NCBI RefSeq assembly: GCF_003711515.1
Contig: NW_021167080.1
Location: forward strand, 1,192,629 to 1,256,628
DNA from: Sodiomyces alkalinus F11
Taxonomy: Eukaryota > Ascomycota > Sordariomycetes > Glomerellales > Plectosphaerellaceae
DNA: 64,000 nt
Direction: 5' to 3'
The notes under the pieces were generated by a model, which saw only the letters and a program-made list of their open reading frames with translations, was not told the origin of the DNA and searched no databases. Positions 49,749 through 63,400 of this stretch are shown here, one piece after another. The position numbers were made by a program, and so were the translations under genes. Positions within the stretch are counted from its first letter, which is position 1. Every line of letters begins with the position of its first letter.

Positions 49749-50899
49749 AATAGTAATAACTAATACTTTTAGGTAAGGTTCGTATACCGCCGCCCGGTAT
49801 AACCTATAAGGACCGCGCCTATACGGACTATATAGGCTTACTAATAAACCCGTTAACGCGTTAGGCGATAACGCCTCCCCTTTACTAGGTTTAGGTGTGG
49901 AGTATATAAGGAATCCATGGTCGTTAGCTACGGTGCAGGAAAAACGCCCGTACTAACCTATACTAAGGCAGTTACTATAGATCCTAAGCTCCGATACTAT
50001 AACTAATATAAACCTTCTTAACGATTATCCTCCCCTCCCGTGAAATATAAGGGGAGCCTAACCTCTCCTAAAGTTTAATAAGGATTACCCGTACCTCACG
50101 GAAAACGTTCTCCTCCTAGAGTAAATTACGCTACTCGATATCCTCCGATCGGCGATAAATATACCGGGGAACCCTAAAGCTAGCGGCGTAGTAACCCTAA
50201 AGGGAAGAGCGTGGAAGCTAGTTATCATGCTAGAAGGCGTGTATCCGAAGATTTAGGCGACTAATCCTAATCGCTTCGCCGTAGCGTTCGAAAAATAGCT
50301 TATCTATAAGCCGAAATACCGGGAGATCCTAGTAAGCTTAGATATAACCGATAAGAAAAAGGGTAAGTAAATCGCTAAAGCGCTTACCGCTAGTCCGCTA
50401 TCGCCGACTACCTCGGATAAGCTAAAGGACGGACTAGCGGAATATAGCCTAACCGGGATAAGTTCTACTAGACCTATCTCCGCTATACCCTTCGCTAGTC
50501 GAAAGGCTATAACAGGACTTAATAGGCTATCGCTTAACTTAGCGGTATTAGGTAACCCTCTATTTAGTAATATAGAACCAACCACGCTCCTTATCTATTC
50601 TACTATAAAGATAATAGATAAGGAACCTGCTATTAAGGAGGAGGAACTAACGTACTCCCTAAGTAAATCCTCCTTTATACTAATCGCCCGTATCCTATAT
50701 CTTTCCCGATAAGACTACTACCTACTATACTCCTACTATAAATCGCTAACCTTTTAACGCCCCTAGCCGCGCCTTCTCGGCCGACTACCCGGTTAATACT
50801 AAGAGTATAGTATTTAGCGCGGGCGTACCTGGACCTATCCGCGCTAACGCCCGCTAGGACCGCGGACCGCCGGATAAAACGCCTCCTCCTCCTTTAGCG

Positions 50900-52087
50900 C
50901 TAACCTAGCCGCCCTTTACGGGCGGAGATTAAATATATATACGCTAATCCGACTTACTCGCTATTATCGGAGAGCTTTAGTGCGGATTATAGCCGTAGTA
51001 GTCCTAGGTCCGCTTTAAGGCGGATAACCTCGGATATTTCGACCCGCCGGAGTACTTTACCGCTATTTAAGATATTCGTACGGAAAGAACTAAGCTTATC
51101 TTCCTTAACGTGTTCCGCTTTACGGACGCTATAGAATAGTATACTAGTATAAGCCCCGGGTATCGCGAAGCCCTTATACGCGGTATCTCCTATTACCTCC
51201 TAGGTAAATCCTCTAAATAGTTAATAACTATAGACCTCGGACTCCGTGAGTAGTATAATAAGGAAGCCACTCTAAAAGATTAAAAAGACGGCCTAAAGAG
51301 TCGATTCCGGCTCCCGCGTAAAGAAGCCGAGTATAGACTATATAAGGAAAGATATACCCTAAAAAACATCGTAAGCCGCTATAATATCCGTGTATTTGCC
51401 GATAAAGTAGTCCGACTCGCTAAGACCTTTAATAAACCTAAGGAAAAGTTCCTATCTACCGTCTAGGATAAGCTTAACGTTAACCTAGCCGTTACCGTAG
51501 TCCGCCTAGGACCCGAGGTAAAATAAGCCGACTTTATAAACTCCCTAGCTAGCCTAATACCAGGGTAGTATCGGAACTATACCTAGAGTATATAAAAGCA
51601 CTATATTAACCGATATAGCCTAGCTAGGGCTAACTAAGGAACCCGCGGATCCTATAGCTTTATACCGCTTATCGTAGTAGTATAGTAGCCCGCTCTAAGG
51701 TACTATAACCGCTAGTCTAGTCCTATACCCGAGCGATATTATATACTATAGCTAGATCGCTATTCCCTTAGCCCTAGCTAGTTCCGTCGCTAAAGCGAGA
51801 ACTGCACCCTACCTACGCCTAACGCTAACCGCTTTACTAATAATAAGGGTTAACGACTCCTAACCTATAACGCTAATAAATAATCTAACTATCGATACAG
51901 GGACTATCCTAAGGACCGCCCCCGTAACCAGGTAAACGCCTCCGCCGAAAAGACCGCCGCGGAACCTATATCCGAAGATAATACTGATATAAAAACTAAG
52001 AATAAGTACTACTACGCCGAGGTGGACTCTAAAGGTTCTATAGATTCTAAGGACGATAGTAACGCGGGTAACGGACAGAGCGACTAA
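50900..52087 (+). pseudogene. gag relic of the nested retrotransposon
   Basis: A plus-strand frame with RIP-type stops spans the region 5' to protease. It has helical, charged stretches (LREYNKEATLKD, SRFRLPRKEAEYRLYKERY, FADKVVRLAKTFNKPKEKF) of the retrotransposon gag type and an acidic end (SKGSIDSKDDSNAGNGQSD) that stops near 52,087. The frame may begin further upstream, between 49.9 and 50.9 kb. No intact zinc knuckle was seen, though Cys-to-Tyr changes would hide one. Confidence 0.65.
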
Positions 52088-52299
52088 CTATACTAGGTCG
52101 CTAACGGACCCGGATTTATACCTAAGTATTCCGATCTCTATTAAGTACGCCGAGAGTATAGTAAATACTACTAACCTATAAGATCTAATAATAAGACCCT
52201 TCGATATAAGAAGAAATATGCCTAACTATACCGATTAGCGGCGTAGGATAAATAGGACTCGACTCTAATCGACGGTGCCTTCTAGGAAGTAAGGGATCT

Positions 52300-55200
52300 A
52301 TCTAACGGACCTTATAACTATACATACGCCCGGATCTAGGCCCGTGGCACGCTAATAGGCGCGCTATTCGAAATCTACGTCGACTTAGGAGCCTCCCGCT
52401 ATATAGTAAGCTAGTACCTCCTAAGTCGATTCCCCGATAAGTAGGTCGATCCTACTAAATAGGCTATACTATATAGCATAGAATCGATAAAGACCCTAGG
52501 ATAGGCCACCTTTACCGTATTAGTCTATAGTATAGTAGGTAATAGCTCGAAGATCGGCCGACTATATATCGGAGCCTAAGTAGTTCCGAGGCTTAACGCC
52601 GGTCTCCTCCTCGGATAAGAATTTAACTGCCCGAATAGCCTAAATATCCTTAACACGTAGAACGCTATCCGTATCGGAGTATACTAAGACCTTCTTATAC
52701 TAGCTCGAGTATTCGCTAAGCATTCCCTAATCTAGCGGAAGATTAAAGCCGCCGGAAGAACTATAATTCCTCCACGGTAGTACGGGTATATACCTATCCA
52801 GAAACTCGACGTTAACCTTAATTCCCTAGAGTTCTCCCCGGATATTAAGGGTTCCCCGAACTATCTCCTTAACGACTAGAGTATAATACTAATCTTTAAC
52901 GCGAGCGACCGCCTAATAGTTATTTCTAGAGGTATTAGGCTAGAATACGTAGAACTATTCCACGCCAATAGATACTTCTATATCGAATAAGATAACGCCC
53001 GGGATATCCTAATAAAGCGACTAAGGACTATAAAGCTACCGGCGGATAAAGCGACCGGTAATATTTTCCGGGGGCACCTTATATCTAAGGGTAAACTCGG
53101 TATCGCTAAAAGCCCCGACGCTCCTACGGAAACCACTAAAGAAAGCGTAATAATCTACCGCTACGAGGCTAAGGTTATCCGCCGTTTCGCTAAGATTATA
53201 GAAAAATACCCTAAAGTTTAGACCGACTAAGGCGTAGTCGATATACCTTATAAGGAATATATACGGATTCTATTAATTAACAGATAATATAACTAAAAGA
53301 TTAGTTAAAAGGCGTACTCGCTTAGTCATGATAATAAGTAATTCTTAGATAAGACCCTTAACGGGCTATACTAGCAGGGACGTATAGAATAGCTAATATA
53401 GCCTACGCCCTTCGGAGCGCCCGTATTTATTATATAGCGTACCGTGAATAGTAAGCGTAAAGGCCGGATAGTAATCGACCTTTATACTCTAAATAAGGTT
53501 ACTATCCCCGATATATACCCTATACCGCTATAAGATAAGGTTATCCGGCGTCTCCGTAGGAAGAAGTCTATTTCCGTAGTGGATACTAGGGCGTTCTTCT
53601 ATTAATTCCTAGTATATAAGCCGTATTAAGAACGGTTTACTATTATTTTATACCGGGGATAGAAGCACTCTAAGGTTATACTAATAGGCTTTCGTAATTC
53701 CTTAGCGTATATCTAACGGTATATAGATAAACTCCTCCGCCCGTATAAGAGCTTCGCCGCCGCTTTTATTAACGATATTATAATTGTATCAGATTCCGAG
53801 GATAAGCACGCCGGCCACCTAAACACCGTATTAGCCCTATTTAACCGTAAGAGGATCTCTATATCCCCTAGTAAGTCTTTTATCGTATACCTATCGGTTT
53901 AGCTATTAGGATTTAAGGTCGACGCCCTTAGCCTATTAAATACTAAGGAACGCACGGCGGCGTTTTATAAGGTATCACCCCCGAGATCTCTATAAGCGTT
54001 AGAATAGTAGATTAGTATAACTGGATAGCTTTAGCACCTTATTCTACGGTTTTCCTACTATATCGGCCCGCTATAATACTGGAAGACCACTCTCCTAACG
54101 GAGGCACGGAAGCTTAGAAAGGATATAGGCTAGGCCCGTAAGGCGTATACTCGACGCGCCGTGTTTAAACTAACTACCGAGGAATTAGCCGTGTTTAAGG
54201 ATATCACGGACGCTCTTATATCTAATATTTACCTCTTTTACTATCATCTCTTTAAGATTCTCTTTATCCAGCTTAACGTATCTAAAAAACTCAGCTTCTC
54301 CGCTATACTATTCTAGCTCGTTAACGAGTCCGAATAGCTCGCTAAGGGAATCATTCGTAAGACCTTAATACGCCCGGTGCTTTATATTAGTAAGGGGCTA
54401 AATACCGCTAAGTAGAAGTACTAACTAATAGAATTAAAGGTCGCCTGCCTTATTTAGGCCGTCTGAAAGACCCGAACTATTATCTAGTCCGCCCGCCGGA
54501 ATCCGACCGTTATCCTAACGGACTATACAGCCACCGTGGGAATTATAAAGTCTACGGCGCTAGCTAGCACCGATAAAACCCGGTTAAATATAAAGCTTAT
54601 CCTCTCCTCTGAATTCCTTAGCTAGTTTTAGCTAGACTACCGCTATATCCCTAGTAAGACTAACGTAATAGCTAACGCCCTTTCACGGCTCCCTATTACT
54701 AATATAGCAGAAAAAGGAGAAGGAGAACTTAAAAGGATTTAGTGTAATTAAGCGGTCCACCACTTTAACGAACTATAGATAGATCTGGATATACGATAAA
54801 GGATCTACGACGGTTACGTTAAAAACCCACGGTAAGGCCCTATACTCGCTTAGGTAGGAGACTATACCTCTCGGATTAAGATCCCCTTCGAGTTAGATAA
54901 TAGTCTCCTATACTTTATAGAATAGAACGGTAAACGCCGTCTTTACGTCCCCTTCGCCCTATAATAAGACTTTATCCGCGCCGCCCACGACGAACGCTAT
55001 TACTTCGGCATTAAACGTACTTAGCACGATCTTATTAACCGATTCGCTATCCCTAAGTTATGTAGGGAGGTCGAGTCTTATATCGCTAACTACTAGGTTT
55101 ACGCTACTAACTAGACTAACCGCTAATGCCCCCTTAGCGAGATATAGCCTATCCTAACGCCTTTAATCCCCTTCTATACTATCGATATAGACTTTATTAT

Positions 55201-55950
55201 TAATTTACCCGAGGTTCCCTTAGCCGGTTCTCCCTAGTAAAGGGAGGGCTTCCCTTTATTCGATTCGCTTTTAACCGTTACCAATAAGTTCACTAAGGCC
55301 ACCTTACTTATTCCGGGCTATAGCACGTATACCGCCTAGGATTAGACTTTATCCCTGCTTTAAGCGCTCTAGCTCGGGAACTAAGGGATCCCCCGATCTA
55401 TTATTTCCGACTAAGACCCTAAATTCCTCTCCGACTTCTAGACGATGCTATAGAAGGCTACCAGTATAACCCTTAGATTCTCTACGGTATAGTATCCCTA
55501 GATAAATGGCCTATCTAAGCGAAAGAATTAAACAGTGGAGATCTCTATCCGTATATTCCTCGCCTAAAACCCCGAGGTTCTATAGGCGAAAGTTATCGTG
55601 CCGCTATAGTTTAATCTTAATAACGCTTTCCACGAGGTACTCGGATACGCTCCTAATAAGATACTATACGGTATAAGGACTAACGGCCCCCTTAACCTCC
55701 TCGGGGAAACTAGCCCGTAGCTCTCGCGCGAGATACTCTAGGAAAACGCTAAGCTCGCTATCGCTATAGTATAGATATATATAAAACGGCTATACAATAA
55801 GAAACACCGTAATATACGGTTCGCCCCCGGCGACCTAATCTATATCCGGCTCGGCTAGGGATATAGCCTGCCTAGTAAGCTATCTACTAAGATCGGTTAG
55901 TAACGGATAGGCCCCTTTAAGGTCTTAAAGCAGGTAACGCCGCTAGCGTA
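52300..55950 (+). pseudogene. pol relic: protease, RT, RNase H, integrase
   Basis: Protease shows DLGAS at 52,381-52,395, where family members have DSGAS (TCA to TTA is a RIP change). RT spans about 53,380-54,000 with TPFGAPVFI, GRIVIDLYTLNKVTIPD, and FINDIIIVS at 53,766 (an Asp-to-Asn change in the catalytic pair). RNase H ends with NVIANALSR at about 54,669. Integrase has a zinc-region segment AAHDERYYFG at about 54,976 and a core beginning YTIDIDFIINLP at about 55,178. Every domain contains TAG or TAA. Confidence 0.85.
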
Positions 55951-56536
55951 CCGTCTTAACTTACCTAGTATAATAAACGTCTATTTAGTTATTAGTATCG
56001 CTTAATTACTACCGGCTAAGGACCCGAGTAAAGACCTATTCCCCGGACGGAACGCCGAGGCAGGCCCGGTTAATATAGGCGACTAGGACGATAACCGATA
56101 GTGTGACCCGTATAAGCACTATAAAATTAAGACGATCCTGGATAAAAGGACGACACGTAAGGGGCGAGGTTAGCTACGAACCGAGTACCTAATACGATAA
56201 AAGGGATAGCTAGCTTACTAGAACGTTTAGATACCGAAAGAAGCTATAGAGGCTTAAGAGCTTATCGACGCCTTCAAGGGGAGATAAAAGATATTAGATA
56301 ATCTAAGGATAGCCTTAAAGAAAACGGAAGCCCCTAAAGTGCTATAACTAGGGGATATTAAAGAACCACGGTATAAACGGCGGAACTAAAGGACTACTAA
56401 GGTATTGCTAAGCGCCCCGGTAATATAATATAAGACGGACGTTACTACCGCCCTAGGTAACGCTTATAAACCCTAAGGAATAGTAGGAATAGAAGGACTA
56501 CCACCTATACACGCCTTCTACCGGCCGTCGTAATAA

Positions 56537-58217
56537 CCACGGTTACCATGGCGCTCTACTAGGCACTAGAAAATATAATAGCGCGCCTATAATACTCTAG
56601 GCCCGCCTCCCTCCTTTTCCTAGTTCCTACTAGCCGTCGAAGGATATTAAGTACCGCGAAACGTTTAAGAAAGCGTTTAAGACCGCGAAGAGGGCCGGAC
56701 ACGGGCTTACTAAGGAGGGATACCTCCGCGCTATTATATTATATAGCGGAGAGGAGAGACTTAAATATAAGCTCTCCACTCTTAGTACACGCTTTACCGT
56801 GTGGAAAGAAATATATAAGAATAAACTTAAGGACTTCCGTCGTTTCGTAAAGGCCTAAGGATACGACTATCCCGCTACTCGCGACCTAGACCGTATAATC
56901 TTTATTCCCCCTAATTATCCCTAAGTAAACTAAGGCGTGACCGAGGTTAAGGCTAAGCTAATTATTAGCTAATACCCTTAGCCCGAATATTTACTAGACG
57001 CTGGTAAGTATATCGTGTCGTGGTATTAGCTAAAAACCCTATTTAAGTAATATATTATAGGATATAACATGGACGCCCGGTATAACTATACCGGTAAATA
57101 TACTAAGACGCCTTAGAAAACTACCGCCGAGAACGTAGACTCCCCCGCTATTATATTAGGCCCCCGGTTAACCGTATACACTAATCTAAAGAATAACGCC
57201 GAGGTAAGCAGCTCGCTAATTACCGATCCCGCCGTAAACCCCCTTATAAGTAATGTCGTGACTATTCCTAAGTATATAGTAAACTACTAGCGGAAGTAAA
57301 CCTTCCTCTTATAGGCTATATATAATTTTTCAGGTATACGAGGTAAGACTATCACCGAAGACGAGTATCGCCGTAAGTCCTAAGAATATACTAAAAAAGT
57401 AGCGAAATATAATAAGCTAGCTAAAATGTTCCTTAAGGGCCTAGCGATAGGCCCCGGCTATAATAACGACTAGGCTATTAATATCCTATCGGTTAATAAC
57501 TTCTTTAGTTAGGAACACTAAGGCGGCGCGCCGAATATCACCACGCCTGCTAAGGCGTTTAAGCGGCCCGTACTAAACGCGTATAAACGAATAATAACGC
57601 CGGCTAAGCGTATCGCGGTAGAAGGGTCCCGGGAGAAACTCCTTATAGACACGGTCAAGTGTTTCGGGGTATAATTACGCGATAAGGACGCGCGGCCCTT
57701 ATTCTCTATAATCGCTAAGGGTAACTAGGACCTTATTATAGTCTACTAGCGTGGCCACGGAACTATACTACTAATCCTAGCCGGTAAATAGCTTTACTCT
57801 ATAATCGAAGATATTATCGCCCTTAGCGCTATATAGAATATATTAGACCTAATAATAGTAGTTCGCTCTTTCCGTATAGGAAAGCTTATGCACTTAAGGC
57901 CTCTCGGAGACGATAGTAAACTATTAGCCGGCTATAAAGAGTAGCTAGTAAACCGTATTATAGCCGACTGTAAACTAATAACCCGTATTATCCTAGCGTG
58001 CACTATACTTAAACGATAGCACGCTAGTCGTACTCATGCCGGACTATTAGCGTTTAGCGATATCGACCCTACTAACCTACTTAAGCTAGCGGATACGATA
58101 ATAATCGATAAAGTATCCACTATCTTAGAGGTTAATATTAACCTCTAAGGCTTCCCGGATAAAGTATAAGTCGTAACGGACAGGGAGGACGATAATAGTA
58201 TAACTATTTTAAATTAA
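56537..58217 (+). pseudogene. Extra decayed ORF between integrase and 3' LTR
   Basis: One plus-strand frame runs about 560 codons to TAA near 58,217. Its only internal stops are TAA and TAG, as expected if Gln or Trp codons were hit by RIP. Recognisable stretches include YRETFKKAFKTAKRAGHGLT, GEERLKYKLSTLSTRFTVW, LLIDTVKCFGV and HAGLLAFSDIDP. I recognise no domain. Ty3/gypsy elements usually have nothing, an env-like gene or a short ORF here, so the role is open: a captured host gene or an accessory element protein are both possible. It has no obvious signal peptide or transmembrane pattern of an envelope protein. Confidence 0.65.
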
Positions 58218-58518
58218 CTACACGGAATAGCGCGAAAGGTTCGCGGCGTTATAGGAATTCACTAAGGTATACCGTGAAGACAGGACGCTAAGGTATCGGT
58301 ATATTCCTTTTATTTTCTTTTCTCTTTTTACCGCCTAGCTAAGTAATAGGTAATAATAGCGGCGGTCGCTATAGGGCACCGCCGCGTAAGAATATTTTTT
58401 TTCTATCCTTACTAACTACACCGCGGTTTACTAGTATAACCGCGATAAGCCTTAAGTAAGGCCACTATAGTTACCGGGGAAAGCCCGCGGGACGTAGGGC
58501 TTTATTACCCGGGGTATT

Positions 58519-58963
58519 TAATACGCCCCGGATTCCACTAAGAATACCAGGGCGTACTACGGGGTACCCTAACGGTTCTATAGTATAAGCTATAGCACCC
58601 ACGGGGTACGCTATAGGTACTTTTAGGGTACACTATAGCTTCCCTAGGGTACACTATAGCTTTCCTAGGGTATAATTAGTAAATACCGGGGAATCCCCCG
58701 GGTTCCTATACGTAAAAGCCAAGGATTCCACGGGGTTCACCCGTGGATACTTAAATCCCGGGGGCGCGCCCCCTTAGCTTAGATAAGATATCTTTATTAC
58801 ACCTCTTTTACTATAGTAAAGGTTACCCTTTGAATCCTAGGTTCCCTAGGTCCGATAATACTGGCTAGCCAGAGTCGTGCCCGGATAGGGCATATCAAAT
58901 CCTAGATCCGTCTAAGTCCTATAGTACTGGCTGGCCAGAGTCGTGCCCGGATAGAGTATATTA
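58519..58963 (+). repeat. 3' LTR (445 bp)
   Basis: Partner of 49,304-49,748 and of identical length. It starts TAATACGCCC where the 5' copy has TGATACGCCC. The terminal part has two units beginning CTGGCTRGCCAGAGTCGTGC (58,861 and 58,927, 66 bp apart). TCCCG follows as the right target duplication (58,964-58,968). Confidence 0.93.
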
Positions 58964-58968
58964 TCCCG
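58964..58968 (+). other. Right target-site duplication TCCCG
   Basis: Five bases directly after the 3' LTR, the partner of TCCTG at 49,299-49,303 with one C/T difference. Confidence 0.75.
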
Positions 58969-60400
58969 GGTGTATACTTTATATCCGCCCGTAGAATAAG
59001 GATATAATCCGTTTCTAGTTCCGTGCGTGCGGTGTATTAGTCGGATAATAAAGTAATACCCTAGTAGTAGTTAAATCCCTTTATATAGTTATAGAGATTA
59101 TAAGTAAAGTAGTTAAATAGGGGGTAATAGGTGATTAGCTACTAACTTAGTATAATAGCGGCTTCGCTTAAATATATATATTATATAGAATAGGGATTAA
59201 AGCCCTATATAAAGGTATATCGGCTAGTCTATAGCTATTTTACTACTAACTAATTTTAGATACTATATATATAGTTAGATAAAATTATACATCTCCGTAA
59301 TAGAATTAAATAATATTAATATAAGGCGGATATAAGCTTAAAGGTACATACCCGCGGGTTAGCTATTAGGTAATAATTTCTAAAAATAGAATAGAGTAAG
59401 TTATAATACTTATAGCGCCTAGGTAAGCGTATATTAAACTATAAGAAGATATAGCTATTAGGTTAGAAGCCTCCTGCTACTAAGTTAGAAGAGGAGCGCT
59501 AAGAGTAAGTTTAGCAATAGTTAATTATAGCCGAGTAGCAGGCTAATAGTAGCGTAGCGGTTACTAATATATTACGATAATTATTAGTGCTATAAGAAAA
59601 ACGAAATAAGTATACTAACGCCTAAGTATCTTTTATTAGGTTATTTCAGGATAAGCAGAAATCTCTAACCGATAAAATTAGTATAGGTTAACTAGTGGTT
59701 AACTTATAAAGATAAGGCTAATCATTATATAGGAATTTAGAAATCGGCTAAAGGATCTAAGTCGTCAGGCATTTAATAATAGCGGAACCACTATTATTAC
59801 TCAAGTACCTAGGCTACCCCCTCCTCCGGTAAATAATAACTATAGTAATATTATAGATAAGGAGGATAATAAGGGAGTCCCCACTAATAACTAATAGGTG
59901 GGTAATTCCCCTTATTCTCCTAACTTATAACCTATTATTAATTAGTTATTATAAGGGTGGGTATTATAATTTTAACGATATCGTGGATTAAGGGGTAATC
60001 CGTAATTAGTTAGGGTTAGGTTTATTAGGTTTAGACTAATAAAAAGTACCGGGTTTAGACCAGTGCTAAAAGAATAGATAATATATAAATATCTAGTACC
60101 TAGCAGGAGATTAGCGTCTAGGTTTAGACTAGAACACGAATATTATCGCTAGGTTTAGACTAGCTAGAAGAAAATATAGGCTTTATGTTTAGATTATTAG
60201 CTAATAGGTAAATAACTAGGACTTAGCGGTTATATATATTTTACTTTAATATAAAGTCCGTAAATAGCGGTTAATAATAATAAAAAGACCGTAAATAGGC
60301 GGCTAGAGATTATTAGCTATAAAATAGTAATATAAAGGAACGTAGTTAATTTAGTAAAATAATAATATTACTATACCGCTAATAACTATAAATTAGCGGT
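58969..60400. other. RIP-mutated repeat sequence with GGTTTAGAC motif series
   Basis: AT-rich, CA-poor. A weak plus-strand frame at 59,300-59,700 with Leu/Lys-rich text was not assignable. At 60,029, 60,051, 60,121 and 60,152 the word GGTTTAGAC recurs, with a degenerate copy at about 60,186. The part closest to 60,400 probably includes the 3' LTR of the minus-strand chromovirus B. Confidence 0.5.
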
Positions 60401-60404
60401 TACC

Positions 60405-63400
60405 TAATTAAAGAGGTACTCCGTAACTAAATCTTTATATAGATATAACTTAGGTTCCTAAGTATTTTCTTCTATAGAATAACCTTCTCACTTAATAAGA
60501 AATTCGCGGTAGCGGCGCGTACGGTTTTAGCGTATACCTAAAATCCTTTTAACCTTAAACTTATTCTCCTTTTCCCTTTTAATATCTAATAGCTGCTTAG
60601 CCGGCGCTCCACGGCTATCTTAGTTAAAAGGCTTAAGTAAACTAATAGGGAAAACGTTATAAATCCGAAAATACTTAGGAAGGTTAACCTTATAAGCTAA
60701 CCGGTGATTACCTATTACCTTAATAATCTTAAAAGGCCTAATATATTTATATAATAATTTTCGACTCGGGCGTATAATTTTTATATTTTTAGTAGATACT
60801 ATAACCTTATCGTGTAAATAAAACTCCTTTAGCGTGTGTTTACGGTTATAATAGTTAGCTATTACCCGATTACTAAGTAATTATTACTTATAGATTAACG
60901 TGTGGTTAAGAGATAGTTATTTTACTCTCTTTTCTACTAACATAAAAGGCTATTTAATTTATAGTATAGGAGTATAAGGGCCGCGCAGGTTATAACCTAT
61001 TAGGGCCTTAGCGGGTAAATAATAAGTGGCGGAATATTATAACGTGTTATATATAAATTCGGCAAGGTCTAAAAGGATAACCTAATTATCTTATTACTAT
61101 ATAGCGTAGGAGCGAAGGTAGTACTTAAGAATTTAGTTAATACGTTTAGTTTAGCTATTAGTCTATAGGTAGTACGTAGTAGAAAGGCGGCGTTTAACTT
61201 ATAGTAAGCCGTATAGCGTACGCTAAAAAGCACTTATAAAAAGACTTCCACGGTCGGAGATAATACTATCGGGCAGACTATATACCTTAAAAATATAGTG
61301 CTATAAGGTAGTCGCTAACCCCTTAACTATAAGCTTACTAGAGGTAGGAATAAAAAGGGAATATTTAACTAGTCTATAGATAACTATAAGAATAGTATCT
61401 TTCTGTTTACCCCCCGGCCACTTAATAAGTAGTAGGCCGGTAATCAAATCTATTGAAATTTACTAAAATAGCTATGTCGGAATAAGTAAAGGGGCTAGTT
61501 CGCTATAAGGAGTATAAGTACGAGATTTAGTATATTAATAAAGAGGGTAACTAGGTACCCACTAGCGAATATCTGTTAATATTCTAGGCTAATAAAAAGA
61601 TTATTAGGTTCGTTTTAATATCTTTATAATTCCCTAATAACCTATAATCGGGTTATCGTAGTGTAATTAAAGGATTATTAACTAAAGCTTACAAGATCGA
61701 GGAATATAGACCTTACCGCAGAATCGAATAAGACTATCGGTACCACGGGTTTATAGATTAGGCTCTCGCTAATTAACTATTAACTATCTACCGGAAATTA
61801 GAAAATTATCTTCTTTTTAAGCTTAATGAATATCGTTAAGTATATTAGGTAGCTATTAGTTATCCGGTGCTTAGGCGGGGGCGACTCGAAATTTAGATAT
61901 AAAATTATCTAGTACCTCCTAAGTAGTAATAAGACGTTTATTAGAAGTAGGAAGATAGAGAGGATTTTATAAGAGACTATTAGTAGAGTTCTTATTACCC
62001 GGTTAGTGAATAATACGAATATTATAAGTGCCTAATTCGTTAAGCCAGCGTATATATTTACTACTAAGCTTAGGTTTATCTAGTAGCGTCTAATAATTAA
62101 GGTAGTCTATTAGGACGTTAATAGTGGAGGCGTTATAGAGTAAGTAGTAACGCTAATAACGACACGCCTCTATAATAGCTATAAGCTCGGTATGAGGAGT
62201 AGTATACTTTAATTTAACGCCTTTAAGCTTACATAAAAGGAAAGTAACTAGGTATTAGACGCGGTCCTCTAGTTAATTTAGGATAGTACTAATAGTAAAA
62301 TTAAAAGTATTAGTTTTAAGACGTATTAGGAATAAGGGATTAAAATACCGTAAAACAGGTATTAAAAAAAAGTATCCTTAAGTTATTTAAAAGCACGATA
62401 AAAATCTTTTAATAGTTCGGCTAGTATATAGCCGCTAATCCGTAATTAGTCCGTGAATAGTTATATAATTTTAGAGTAGTTATAAATAAAACGCCGGTAA
62501 ACCCCGTAAATCCTAAAAAGACTTAAATTTCGCGAATAGTTATAGGCTATAGCTAATTAATAATCGTATCCATATAATCAGGGTCTATCTTAATACCTGC
62601 TAGGCTATAGCAGAACCCTAGGAAGTCTACTTTATTAATTTTAAATTTATATTTTTCAGCGTTTATATATCAGTCCTATTCGCGTAATCTGCGTAGGACC
62701 TACTTAATATACAGCCGGTACTTAGTAAGGGAACGACTATAGATAAGGATATTATCTAAATAAATAATATAAATAGTATTAATAAGACCGGAGAGTGCCT
62801 AGTTAATATACTGTTAAAATATAGCGGGGGTATTAGTAAGTCTAAAAAGCATAATAAGGTATTCGAAGTGACTATATTTCGTGCGAAAAGCCGTTTTCCA
62901 TTTATTACCTTCCTTAATTCGAAGTCGATAATAAGTATCCTTAAGGTCTAATTTACTATAGATTTTTAATCTAATTAAACGGTCGAGTATCTTACTAATT
63001 AACGGTAAGGGAGTATAGTCCTTCCTAGTCATCTTATTAAGGGCGCGGTAGTCGATATATAAACGTAACTTACTATTTTTCTTTAGAATAAATAATACGG
63101 GGGCTTTAGCTAGACTACTAAAGAGTCGTATCCACTAATTACCTAAAGTATTAGTAAGATATTCACGGAGGACTTATAGCTTAGTATTAGATAAAGAGTA
63201 AATTAGTCTAAATAGTAGGCACTTATTATCCTTTAGTTAAATAGTATAATCCTATTATTAGTGACTAGGAAGTAACGCTGCTTAATCGATATTAAAAATA
63301 TCTTTAAACTCGTAATAAATAGTAGGAATATTACGTAAATAGGGAGGAATATTAGAATTAACGGTTAGATCATTAGGCTCCTCCTATTAAGTAGCCCATA

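Larger units (their letters stand above)
49304..58963 (+). mobile_element. Complete Ty3/gypsy-type LTR retrotransposon, nested and RIP-mutated
   Basis: Two 445-bp LTRs (49304-49748 and 58519-58963) enclose 8.77 kb. LTR ends form a 10-bp inverted repeat: start TGATACGCCC, end originally GGGCATATCA (now ...TATATTA in both). A 5-bp target duplication flanks it. Internal order on the plus strand is gag, protease, RT, RNase H, integrase and an extra ORF. Integrase after RNase H is the Ty3/gypsy order. I saw no chromodomain, in contrast to the two minus-strand elements in this window. Stops are TAA and TAG only, so it cannot encode its own proteins now. Confidence 0.93.

Noticed and set aside
60007..60022. 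TTAGGGTTAGG, resembling an interstitial telomere repeat
   Set aside because: There are less than two units, in AT-rich sequence where such words arise by chance. No array follows.
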